Shown one piece after another: positions 24,731 through 35,907 of a stretch of 64,000 nucleotides of DNA (within the stretch, counting starts at the first letter, position 1; every line of letters starts with the position of its first letter). This DNA is from Psilocybe azurescens. Lineage: Eukaryota; Basidiomycota; Agaricomycetes; Agaricales; Agrocybaceae. The translations under genes were made by a program, and so were the position numbers. The notes under the pieces were generated by a model. That model was not told where the DNA came from and made no database searches. It saw only the letters and a list, made by a program, of their open reading frames with translations. The stretch covers positions 298,529 through 362,528 of the forward strand of contig JAJIRX010000762.1 in assembly GCA_023853785.1 (NCBI GenBank). Reading direction: 5' to 3'.

Positions 24731-26184
24731 CTAAGAATCAGGTTAATCAAATCGACGATCACACTCCAGTACTTTAATCAGTGGCCAATCCGGTCCTCGG
24801 CCACTCGTACTACAAACCTCCTATCTGAGATTCTGAAAATATCGGTAATCGTTCAAGAGACGTGAATCTGAATCGTCTACTTAGAATCGCAATATATTAG
24901 CCTGTTTAGGCAACTCTCTATGATTAACTATTGTAGGCAATTTATAGCGCTTAATTTTCAAAGTTCGGTTTGATCGCAATCGCTTCCTATGCAGGCACGA
25001 TGGCCAGTTGGTAACTACTTGTGTACGATATCTGAGAGTTTGAGCTCCCATGCAAGTCACTGACATAGAAATATGAATCATAATCAGCTTCTGCAAATCC
25101 TGTCGATCATGCACATTCGTAACTTTCAAGTTTTAACACCGTGCTTCGTCGGATATATATTCCGACGGTGACGTAGCTCCACTAAATTATCAGCAAGATA
25201 ACCATTGGAAACGTTACGGACATCCTTTCACCATAGAGAAGCCTGACATCTCCATTCTGCAACCAACTCCACTGTTGTCTGTACTGGGTCTGTGCTACCG
25301 AGCAATAGTGACTCGCTGGTTGAGTCAAACATAGTAGTGAGATGAAATGGGTTTGTTTGGACAGGATAGTACATATGCCAGTTTTTGCTTGACTTGAGCA
25401 CCGGCTGATCGATTAATTGTGGAAGCTAGCACAAACGAGCAACATCATTCGATTGTTGGCCGGTTGACCAGCAGGCACGCATTCCAGTTTAGCCTCAATT
25501 GAACAGCCTGAGGGTCTCCTACTGTCCACGTACATACTGTGCAAGGATGAGGCAAAGAGAGACAGAATCATCCAATAGTCTGTGGTTGGTGATAGAGACC
25601 CCTCAGTGAGCTAACTTCTCTTATTATGGCTCATCCGAGTCGAACAGAAGACACATGCATGTTTTAACTTCCCGAACTTTGTCAATATATATCGTGGGAA
25701 CATAAATTGCAGAAATAGCCGAGTGATATTCAGATGGAATCGCGCGCCTCTTTCCACAGACTTCTCTGAGAAAGGTCAACCGGCTTTTCCCGGCTTCCAC
25801 AGAATACTCATCCGTACTTACCAGCAAGGCTTAAATACGAATGGGCCTGCAGCCGAAGTCATGACATGTCTATGACTCAAACTTTCAATGGCCCCCGCTT
25901 TACATTCAATCCGATGATCCTTTTGGCAGGCACTCAGCTTGCTCCACAGATCCTACCTGCTATCCACAAGAGGATAAGGTCTGCCATACATAACAAAGGG
26001 ACTATGTACCGTTGTTCTGCTCTACCGTAGATCTCCTTTTTCTTCTTCTTGCAGTGGAGCCTTCCAGTGACACATACAAGCATAGATGAATTGGTCCATC
26101 TTCGTAGCAACCGAACGTTCTATTGTCATAAAAGCTAGGACTTCCTGTGAGACGACGCGCATACCCACTTTCTAGCACTGTACC
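24731..26184. other. Intergenic stretch with a small palindrome
   Basis: No gene is seen. A perfect 7-bp inverted repeat, cgtcgga...tccgacg with an atatata centre, lies at 25147-25167 and could form a small hairpin or a dimeric binding site. Confidence 0.45.
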
Positions 26185-27410
26185 ATGTATCTTCAACGCC
26201 TTATCCTGCTTCTAGTGGAGGGCATTTTATTTGGAGTCACTATCAACAATGTCGAGGCAACATCTGGACCTGTTAAGCGCTTTTCGATAACCAAAAAAGT
26301 GGTCGAAGGTGTTCAGAGTGAGACAAAGGCCCAGGTATATGCTCGCTCGCTCACATCCAGGAAGCCGACCAGGAGATGTAAGCACTAACCATCTCTTTCC
26401 ATACCTTTGGATTTTTTTGACTCTCCGTGTTTAAGCCACTGCCCTGCGTCGTCAAGTATCAAACCTTCCTACCGTTCCTGCCACTATAGGTGCAACTGAT
26501 AGATTCTTTGGGACCGACCTGGGAGGCTTGGTCTATCGTCCAGCCACCAGTGACTGGATTATTAGTGCATCACAGGCGGATGGGCCCCGAGCAACCCTTA
26601 ACGTTCCTGAAGCGGGTTTCTCAGCAGCGAGTACCAGCCGAGTGATCACTCAAAGCGGGGTAAGAAAATGATAATGGACAATCCTTCTACTTCTACTTGA
26701 TTGACGAAGTGTCTTGTGCTTCTTTTAGAATTCTCTGGCCTGGCAAAGTTGTGAAGACTTAACTGTTGCTGAGGCGGCCTCTTTTACTTTGGGAACTGGG
26801 TCTACAAGGCAGGTTGGATAATTTCAGAATCAAGGCAACTGACTTTTAATTCTATTTTTCCTTTCGACCCAGACCTCTATGTCTTACGGATGTGGCGGTA
26901 CCTAGTACGTGCTGACTTCGCTGATTATGAGCTTATCCGAAAATTGACACTTGTTTCCAATCAATAGCCGGTCCCGGTGCTCCTCCAGGAAATATCGTTA
27001 CGCCTGGTGGAGTGATTCGAGTGTATGAGACTGACGTCGTGAGTCTTTATCCATTCTCAACCCAGCATATCCATCCCTAATCTGAATTATGAATTTTAGT
27101 GGGGCAACACTGCGGGTGTTATCCAGTGGACTAACCCTGACTTGAGTAAGTTGAGATATCTCTTATGCTTGAAATTGAGTAGCGCTGATACTCGGTATTC
27201 ACAGCGAGAGTTAGCATAACTCTAGTTCGGCTGGGATCGACTTATCATTTCCCTGCAGGCCCCCAGCTCTTAGGGTTAGCGGACGTAGGAGCGTACATCC
27301 AATATCTAACAAGCCGACAAATTGCGGCTGGATTCCCGTTGGTGGATTATCCCCTCAACTACGAGTTTATAGCAAGTGCTCCTGTTTTCTTATTGTTCGT
27401 CAGTGACTAA
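26185..27410 (+). CDS. Secreted protein with dibasic pro-region, unknown family
   Basis: About seven short exons give a continuous protein of roughly 280 residues. It starts with a clear signal peptide (L-I-L-L-L-V-E-G-I-L-F-G-V) ending near E-A-T-S. A basic pro-like segment follows with K-R, K-K and R-R pairs; L-R-R at about residue 69 could be a Kex2-type cleavage site. The mature part has strand-like alternation (G-T-D-L-G-G-L-V-Y-R-P; C-G-A-G-P-G-A-P-P-G-N-I-V-T-P-G-G-V-I-R-V-Y-E) and few cysteines. It ends with a hydrophobic segment before TAA 27408. No family was recognised. Several intron choices are inferred, notably the donor near 26892. Confidence 0.55.
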
Positions 27411-27782
27411 CATACATATCACAGAGCCTGCAAATTGCCTAGCTTTTTATTTTATTTTATTTATGTTTTATCTTTACTCTCTCAATTTCTCTCCTTTGAT
27501 CGCCTAATGGTCGTATCTTTGTTTTACAAATAGATAGGACGACGTACCGGACTTTATTGTAATGAAGAGGTTTTCAGGGAACTCACACTAGGTAGAACAT
27601 TCCAACGGCCCCGGGAATGACCGAAGTAACCCCAGAAGACATGGAGTAATAGGAAGTTGGCCTGTGCGAGCTGTACGCGACTAATCTGACTTACCATGTC
27701 ACCATGCTTCGGACACATTATGGATGAGAGGCTCCACGTCGTATGAATTTTGCGCATATATTGACACCTCATTATCCACATC
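27411..27782. other. Convergent 3' intergenic region
   Basis: It lies between the stop of the secreted protein and the stop of MSS1, which point towards each other. It is T-rich (ttttattttattttatttatg near 27,450). No gene is seen. Confidence 0.5.
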
Positions 27783-29939
27783 CTACTTCCCGATACAAAA
27801 ATCACGGAAAAGAGCGTCCAACACGTCCTCGACGCCGATATCGCCCGTGACGCGTCCAACAGCTTGAGCCGCATATCTAAGCTCTTCGGCGGCCAGCACA
27901 ACGTCTTCGGGCGCTGCAAAATAAGCATTAGTAAAGGTGAAGTTATGGGAAAAGATACAGAAAAACGCACGTAAAGCGAGAAAGGCTTCTAAGAACTTAC
28001 AGGCGGATTCGAGGTGTACTCGATGCCGAGAGCGTGTTATGAGTGGCGCGTGGGTTTTGGTATCATCGATCTCGAACCTAGAGAAGTGAATAAGATACAG
28101 GACGCAAGGGCAAGGGCAAGGAACGTTGCTCCTTACTGAGTCTTCAGGGCCTTCGCAAGGCCTTGCACGAACGCGTGTGTTCCCTCGCCGCTCGCTAGAC
28201 TGGCGCACCATGACCGGCTTAACAGGTCATTTGAATCGAACACGGCTTGCAGATCTTTACTGGCCACCAGGTCCGATTTGTTGAACAAAAAATATGTCGT
28301 TGGTGTGACGAGATTGCGGATATCCTCCGGGATTATAGATTGCCCTTTCTCTGCTGCATTTAGGACCTCTGGGAGTGGAAGGACGCAAAGAGAGATATCA
28401 GCAGCTTTGATCCTGTGTGGTATTAGGAAGGGCACGGCGACAATGTATACAAAAGACTTACGCATCTATACCTCGTTGAACGCCAATGACTTCCACGACG
28501 TCTTCGGTTTCGCGGATGCCAGCAGTGTCGGCGACGACGACCGGCAGCCCTCCGATATCGAGCGTAAGCTCTAGCACGTCTCGTGTGGTTCCAGGAATGG
28601 AAGTGACGATTGATGCCGGGCGGTTTGCTGTAGCATCCTAATCAGACACCGTCGGATGAAGCAGATACGAAATTAGTCACCTAGATAATTGAAAAGACTG
28701 CTTTTCCCAGCGTTGGGAGGCCCAAAATGGCCATTTTGATTCCTGAACGAATCACTTCACCACGTCGATTGTCGGATAGATGCTTTTGGATTGTAGAATA
28801 GAGCTCAGAAGCCTCGACCTTTGCTACTCTGAAAATGAGAAGGAATGGAGTAATTCGAGCAGGGAAATTCTACCTTGTTCGTATACGCCTTCTTCGATGT
28901 CTTCTCCTTCTCCAAAGTCGATCAAGGCTTCCACCTGGGACAAGCAATGGATGATTTTGTTCCGCAGTGCTTCGTATTCGGCTCGAGTTTCTCCCTAAAT
29001 AGAAGTTTAGTGGTGGATTGGAAAAGTAGGGATACACTGACCCCAGCTCCTCCCAAAGCCCACACCCTTTGTACTTCGGTATCAGCCTCGATTAGGTCGT
29101 GCAAACCTTCAACTTGGGTTAGATCGAGGCGACCTCCAAGAAGGGCTTGTCGTGTAAATTCTCCCGGCTCTGCTGGACGTAATTGCGGAAACGCAGAAAG
29201 TGCAGAAAGAAGAGCAGAGACAAGAGCTCTACCAGAGTGGATATGCAGTTCCAACGTAGGAAGTGTCGTATACGAGTACGGAGCTGCAATGTGTTGTTAA
29301 AATCAAAAGTCAAACTGTGTAATAACCTGGGATTGACACACCTCGAAAATACACAGCTAGGCCGTCGTCTATCAACGTCTCATTATCTGGATGCACAATT
29401 CGACATCGTTGCAATTTCCAGGGTATCGGGTCTCGCAGTAGCTTGTCTGAGCTATGAGAGCGGAGCATACGCTTCCACACCTTTAGTGCATCCGGTCCCG
29501 AAACGCGCACAATGGCTACACCACCTTTTCCTGGCGGTGTTGAAAGCGCGTATATGGTTTGCCTCTGTGCGTCTGTGGTCACCAAGTTGGTAAATGTTCT
29601 CCGTCCCCCGCCTTGATATGAGTTCCTGTAAGTGTAAGCAGTATCTTCGACAATACTTCGGCTCGATGGACCGATTATCGAGACACGATAATGAGGCTTC
29701 GGAAGAAGAGATATTGAGGTTCTGTGCGAATATCTAGTCACCGACTTGGTGATCGTCCTACGTCCATGAGAATTTTTAGGTTTACATGCGTTCCCAACAC
29801 TATATCTGGTGGTTGTATGGATCCATGTGTGCAGTTGTCGGCCTATGGTGGACATGAAAAGAGTTCTGTCTCCAAAATATGCACGTGGATTGCAAGGAAT
29901 CCCACGACTCCTAACCCAAGCCATCGCTAAGCTTATCAT
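27783..29939 (-). CDS. MSS1: Mitochondrial tRNA-modification GTPase MSS1 (TrmE/GTPBP3)
   Basis: A long Arg/Ser-rich presequence is followed by the TrmE N-domain start ([21 protein letters not shown]). Next come the helical [21 protein letters not shown] segment and [10 protein letters not shown]. The GTPase domain contains D-T-A-G-I-R-E-T-E and N-K-S-D. The extreme C-terminus is F-C-I-G-K, the catalytic cysteine motif of the family. MSS1 acts with MTO1 to modify wobble uridine of mitochondrial tRNAs. The Walker A region G-P-P-N-A-G-K-S-S appears only if one base is added to the CCC at 28721-28723; as printed the frame breaks there. The start lies 82 bp from calcineurin B on the other strand. 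Confidence 0.88.
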
Positions 29940-30021
29940 TTAATTTCTGATTCCCCTTCTCTCGCACCACCGAGTCCTCGTTTCAAAGTAAAGAATATTG
30001 AAAGCTCTTCGATAGTCAAAA
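29940..30021. promoter_or_regulatory. Compact divergent promoter between MSS1 and CNB1
   Basis: Only 82 bp separate the ATG of MSS1 (29939, minus) from the ATG of calcineurin B (30022, plus). Both 5' leaders and promoters must be packed into this interval or overlap the first exons. No TATA box is seen. Confidence 0.5.
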
Positions 30022-31001
30022 ATGGGTCAATCACGTATGTGTTCATTCTATAAATGCCCGCCTGGTTTATACTGATCATGCGACACCTGCAGCTTCTCAG
30101 TTCATGGAAGACATGGAAAGGCGTTCCAATTGTTCGTCGAGATGGATCATACTACCTACGAACTTGCTTAACCTATGTTATTCGTACAGTCACCCAACCG
30201 GAATTGGAGAGACTGAAGAAACGCTTTATGAAGCTGGACAGGTACGCGGGTCCTTGCTTTGTGTTATCTTTTCAGTACCAATGAAGCGCCAACGACAGCG
30301 ATGGTTCGGGATCTATCGATCGCGAAGAATTCTTGCAAATACCTCAGATTGCGACCAACCCCTTGCCTCCCGGATGATTGCCATCTTTGACGAAGAGTGC
30401 GTATCTGTTGCTCTATCAAAGTTTCCATTGCCTTACCAACTTGAACTCTTTGTTAGTGGTGGAGGAACAGTTGATTTCCAAGAATTTGTTGGCGGTCTGA
30501 GCGCTTTCAGCAGTAGAGGAGGCAGGGAAGAGAAACTTAAATGTCAGTACTTCGCTGTGCTAATTCAGATTGTTAAATGATCCAACTGCTCTTTCTCTCC
30601 CTCTCAACCTCATCGCGACACCAACATGTTACATCATTCAATTGTCATCTCACAGTCGCCTTCAACGTATATGATGTTGATCGAGATGGTTTTATCTCCA
30701 ATGGAGAACTCTTCCTCGTGCTCAAAATGATGGTTGGAAACAACTTGAAGGTACGTCTACCTTTCCACCTAACGCCCGTTCCCGCTGACGTCTCATCCAA
30801 ACAGGACCAACAATTACAACAGATTGTTGACAAAACAATCATGGAGGCAGATCAAGATGGTGATGGAAAGCTCAGCTTTGAAGAATTTGCTCAGACGGTA
30901 GCCAACACGGTACGTTACATGCACACCTTCCTTTGTTCTTAACTCACTCCGGCAATCAACAGGATATCGTGAAACAGATGACCCTCGAAGACCTGTTCTG
31001 A
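30022..31001 (+). CDS. CNB1: Calcineurin regulatory subunit B
   Basis: Eight exons (30022-30034, 30093-30131, 30190-30241, 30287-30396, 30457-30542, 30656-30750, 30805-30909, 30963-31001) match calcineurin B throughout. The start M-G-Q-S keeps the glycine for N-myristoylation. Four EF-hands are present: [12 protein letters not shown] loop with [19 protein letters not shown] and D-Q-D-G-D-G-K-L-S. It is the Ca2+-binding partner of the calcineurin phosphatase, a stress and morphogenesis regulator. The joined exons total 539 nt, one short of a multiple of three. Adding one C to the C4 run at 30359-30362 restores I-A-T-N-P-L-A-S-R-M-I. Confidence 0.93.
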
Positions 31002-31509
31002 TTGGCTGTATCGTCGGGCAAATATATCTTTCTATCATCAACATGAAACCTACAGCAACAGCAACCTCACGTTCATCCTCACAAATCCTCTATCGATTCT
31101 CGCTACCAATTGACTGTGGCCAGAGCATTCCCACTCATACTCTACCACTTCAACCGTTACTTTGCATCCGCCCACAATGCCACCGACATCCTCTTTTGAT
31201 CGTTCAACCATCACATCAACGACATATACCAAATTTAATCAAGGTCACAAAGACGGCTGAACGATAATTGAACGATGATACCTTTGTTTAAATGTAACAG
31301 TGTCTGGCGACGCTCTTTCTCTCTTTCCTCTTGGTACTCTCATACGGTAATCATTCCTGCGGTCCTGTACTTTTTGGTGATAGTCGTTGTTGTATTCAGG
31401 TTATAAAGAAGAATTAATGAAACTACGCTTCTCGAAATCATATCATATATGCATTGTGTAACTGGATTTTATTCCCCGCAAATGTATATACTGGGCCCTA
31501 GTTAATCCC
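31002..31509. other. 3' region of CNB1 and downstream of the 88-residue gene
   Basis: No gene is seen; the neighbouring genes converge on it. It contains a short cca/aca-rich stretch (31,045-31,210) that is probably 3' UTR. Confidence 0.5.
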
Positions 31510-31893
31510 TCACCACCGAGCCTCTCTGGGGCCCGCGGGTCTCGGTGGCCGCACTGGGATGAAGACCCTCCCATTGTTTTTGGGGTCGTAGACCTCTGGT
31601 CCACGATATGGATCAGGCCCGGTGTAGACCTGCCGTTGAAAGCGTCAGCTGAAAGAGCTATAGATCATTGCCTACTCTCCAACTTACCGGGTTAACGATC
31701 GTCACAGAGCCAAACTGGAGGACTGGGCTGGCTCTTTGAGTCTCTAGTCTGGCCTAATAAATGTTGTCAACTTATAAAGAATGAGCCAGGAAGGACTATG
31801 ATGACAGCGTACCTTTGCTCGCTCCATTCTGGACCTTTCCCTGTAGGTGAAGGGGTGCTTGGCAAATTCGACGAGTGAGGTTTTGGAGACCAT
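31510..31893 (-). CDS. Small conserved-looking protein, 88 residues
   Basis: Three exons (31893-31813, 31753-31688, 31629-31510), all ending in phase 0 with good GT-AG sites, give an unbroken 88-residue protein. It starts M-V-S-K-T-S-L-V-E-F-A-K-H-P-F. A basic helix (R-E-R-S-R-M-E-R-A-K-A-R-L-E) follows, and a Pro/Arg-rich end with P-D-P-Y-R-G-P-E-V-Y and V-R-P-P-R-P. There is no signal peptide, membrane helix or cysteine. The function is not recognised. The clean exon phases are the main evidence that it is a real gene. Confidence 0.6.
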
Positions 31894-32362
31894 GATGGGG
31901 AAGATGTGATAGCTTGATAATGGTGTGTGCGTTTGCTCAGTTCTTGTTGCTGTTAAATGTTCTATGAACTCGCCCTTTTATCCTCTACATGAATAGGAGA
32001 TCTGAACTAAAACCTGTTGTCAGTGAACCCTTCTGGCCAACCCCTGTTTCTCAGTGTCTGCGACTTTGGTTTCTCCTAACTATCTCCTTTCGCACACCCT
32101 GAAGTAACACTACGCTCCCGCATGTCTGGAGCTCGCAATACTCCCGAGGGTTGGCATCCTATACGCACATTATCCTACACAGCACCGTCATGTCAGTGAC
32201 TTAGAACGCGTAATTGACTGTCGGAGGTATTTCAGCACTTGTGATGTAATGAAGCTCATCCGAAAAGGAGATCTCATTTTCAAGCCATTAGCTTTCTATC
32301 AACATACAATACAATACTTATCTACTAAAATAGCCTGGACATCGGATTAACGGTTGACCAGG
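31894..32362. other. Intergenic region upstream of the 88-residue gene
   Basis: No gene is seen. It separates two minus-strand genes and should contain the promoter of the small gene and the 3' end of the P450. Confidence 0.45.
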
Positions 32363-35243
32363 TTAAACCTTCACCTCATCCATTCGTCCCCAAAGTCCTC
32401 CCTGAGAATCATCATAAATAAAAAATCAGTATCTGCCATCACTGGAAAGACACCAAAAACCGGAAAAAAACCGACCTTGACAAAGAGCGTAAGATGCATC
32501 GCGGGCCTAATCTTTTCTGTCGCCTTTCTCCCACCATCGAAAGCCCAGCTCGCAGGAGGCTTGCTGTCCTCGGGCTGAGCATCAGGCGCGAGTCTGAAGT
32601 TGGTGAATTGTTGCAATAATTTGACAAGGAAGAAGGACGCTTCCTGCAGCGCGAACTGTCACAGTAGTGGAAAGAAAGAAAGGAAAGAGAAATTCAGTAA
32701 GACAGAATACGTCGAAAGAAACGCAGAATACGTACCTGTTGGCCGAGGCAAATGCGAGGACCTGCGTTGAACGGGAGGAATATGTATGGGTTGGGTGTGA
32801 GGTACTTGTGTACGCGCTCGTCTAAGAAGCGGTCCGGGTCGAATTGGAGAGCTAGTCGAAGCAGAGAAGGCATCAGCACGCGGTTCCATCAGCATGTACG
32901 TTGTAGAAACCAAACCACGCACCATCAGGGCCCCATAAATCTGTTCTGCGCTGCATATGGAAAACACTGTAAAGGATTCTAATGGTTGACAGAAGAATGA
33001 CATACTCGTTAGTCAAGCTCACAAATTGGGCGGCGGAGACACAAACTAACTAACCTTGTATGCTTTGGCACATAGTATGGCTTTGATCCAGGTGTCCTTG
33101 AAGTCAAAATAACAGGTTCCATTGCCATGCTAGAAAAAGATTATAAGCAAAATAAAATCATGTATGTTTTTGGAGAAGAGATATACCGGCTGTTGAAAGG
33201 TCTATGTCGCATTCTGTGATTAGCCAAAAGATAAAAAACATTTCAATAATTCTTACACTGGTGGGTAAAGCCTCAAAACCTCTGAATAAATTAACATGCT
33301 TGAGTCTCAAAATAATTACCAGATAGGTGGATGAAGACGGACCATTAACGAATGCCCGCATATACTTCATATCTCGGAGGTTCTCGTATGTAGGTCGAGC
33401 GGCCGGACCGACAACGTCAAGAATCTCCCTACGGAGACGTTGAGCAATTTCTGGATGTTCCGCAAGCATGTAAAATGCGTATGTCAACGTGGTTGATGTC
33501 TGCAATGTAATACGCGTGAGTCTCAGGACAGATGGGCAAAGCGGTTATGAACTTACCGTATCGCGTCCTGCTACGAGGAGATTAATCATCTATAATGACG
33601 ACAATATGATCAGAAAAATAGTGTTAGTTAGGATGGTGTAGCAATGTTACCTCGTCTTTAAGGACCTCGAAATCTGTTTAGAGTGTATCCACATGAATTC
33701 GATATACGACCAATGAAAAGCGGAAAGAAAGCCAACCTTGCGTTTCCTGTACCAAATTAGAAAGCAGTGTCTCCCCTTCTTCGTCAACCTTTCCACCCCG
33801 AAGTTCTTTCTGCTTCTTCTCGTCCAACGCCTGCCGCAAAGGACGCTCGATGAACTCTTCCAAGGTCTTTCTTAGAGGCGCGATTTTATCCCCCAGAATT
33901 CTCCCATAGGCCAATTGGGGCCCATGCGAGAACGGTGAGCGACTTGAATCTGAGCCGTCAAAAACGCGTCAGCGAACACATTCGAAGGGTGATTCACGTA
34001 TTCGGACGAATTCTGCACTTTCGACTCTGGGGAATAGGGAAGGCCGGCGGAGAGGGACTGGACATCATGCCCGAAGAGGTATTGGGTGGCAGAATCAAGT
34101 GTGAAGCGCGATGTCAAATCCTAGAAACGGTGTTAGCATATGAATCGGGAAATAGAAAAGAGCGGGTGGTGCAGCAGGCAAATCGCAGACTGCGCAGTGG
34201 ATACTAACCTGGATATCGACAGCATGGCCTTCGGCTAGACGTTCCTTGGCAAGTTTGAGCGCTCGGTCGGCGTGATCCTCGAAAATGTCGAAATCGCTGA
34301 TTCGGTCACGAGTGAAGAAAGGGCGAGTCATTGTTCGGTGGAATCTATGTAGGGGCGTTAACTGTCAATACAGCAAGATTGGGAAAAGGTCAAATAACAT
34401 ACTTCCACATGGGACCTGAATGATCCCATAAGATGTTTAGTGTCGCTTCGGAAATCATGAATGAAGCAAGACGCACCATCGGTATTGAACACACCGATCC
34501 CAAGGAGGGATTTCATCTGGCTAAATAAGATAGGGCCTGCCGGAGGATATGAGTATAGAATAAAGAACTATAATAAGGAGGAACTACCTTTGCCGAAAGA
34601 TTCGAATTGCGTAGCAAGAATAGCCTGTATCACAGCACCGATAAGTCTATGAACTGAGATGAGTCTTTGACGTCATTCACTTTAAAATGATCCGGTTCGA
34701 AAGTAATGATCTATAATTTTCTTTGAGCAGGATGAACAGTCTGAACTACGTAGGATAGCTTACTCGATTATCGGATACGAGCCTCAATTGGTAGGCATTT
34801 CCGTACGTCTCTTTCCATTTCAAAATCAAATCCCCTAAGAATTGTCACTGAATGGTTAGTTCGGCACAGGCAACGCCAGCACATTGGCACTCACCTGGAT
34901 ATCCCGTCTTGAGATCCTTAATGAAGGCTGACATCAGTGACAACCCCGCAAAGCCAGGTCTTTTCTCTTCCACATGAGGAAGCACGAACGCGCCGCTTGC
35001 TGCTGCGGCCTTCGCGACGACGTATCTCGTGTAATAGCGTTGGAAGATGGAGAGAAGCGGACGCGCCAGCAGGCCTGCAGTGATGTATAACCACGTCGGT
35101 ACAGAGTGCTCTAGAAAGACCGCATCGAACCGCAGAATGGCCAGTACGACGGCAGGAGGGCCAAAGAAGAAGGGCAGTAATTTGAAGATGTATAGAGGCC
35201 CTGGTGCGATGATCATCGTGCTTCGTAATGGAATGGGTTCCAT
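32363..35243 (-). CDS. Cytochrome P450, CYP63-like
   Basis: About 14 exons encode an N-terminal membrane anchor ([16 protein letters not shown]) and a full P450 fold. The I-helix has N-L-L-V-A-G-R-D-T followed by T-S-T-T-L-T-Y. The ExxR region reads [10 protein letters not shown]. The heme loop is [12 protein letters not shown]. The text resembles the CYP63 family of wood- and litter-decay fungi, which hydroxylates alkanes and aromatics. A 15-nt micro-exon at 33187-33201 supplies P-F-N-S-R. The last exon gives G-G-L-W-G-R-M before TAA 32363. The frame breaks at the C5 run 33890-33894; one extra base restores E-F-W-G-D-K-I-A-P. The exact CYP family is inferred. Confidence 0.87.
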
Positions 35244-35907
35244 TGGAAGAGAACTATAGTTTCGAGTTGGGAAAATGCAAGCACTCGGGCTTTAAGGTAG
35301 TTGTGCGTTGGGTTATTTTGGCCAAGAAGACCAGAAATAGAGCTGTAGGACTTTGGGCGCTGTTGCGTTCTCCCGAATTGTTTCAGGGACGCTTTATATG
35401 CACGGGTGTGGGCATTTTTGTGTAATGCGTGACCGTTTATATTGATTGGTAGATCGGCTCTAGGGTCGCAGAAACTAGTAATCCGGTCTCATAACTGAAT
35501 TGTGTTGGTCAAAGCACGGAATTGTTCTTCAAACGAAGATCGGAAAACATAGCCAAAGGTAATCTTTTACGAGAGGTCGTCAAAAACGATGACGTTCTCG
35601 TCCGGAGACTGACCGAGGATAAGCGTGGATGACAAGAACGACAATCCCTAAGTTTGGCATTTGCCGTGATTTAGAGTGGCGATACCCCAGGACGTCACTG
35701 AAAAGAAGCAGACACTTGAGAAATTGCTTAGCCAGTTCGGCATTTCTTGGTAGGAACCGGTTAACGTTCTGTGCCGATGCGATTTACCGGTAGAGATGTC
35801 ACAGCTATGGGTGGGTCACCGAGCGCCATTGACTCTCCAGCCGACTTGACCGACGAATGCAAGAAACGCACTATAGGAAGACCACAAACCGGTACAATAT
35901 AATTCTT
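35244..35907. other. Upstream region of the P450
   Basis: No gene is seen. It contains the P450 promoter and the 3' end of the transporter gene, both on the minus strand. There is no clear TATA element. Confidence 0.5.

Noticed and set aside
28711..28730. MSS1 as a natural loss of the GTPase P-loop
   Set aside because: The rest of the protein is fully conserved and one added base restores the complete Walker A motif, so a sequence error is more likely.
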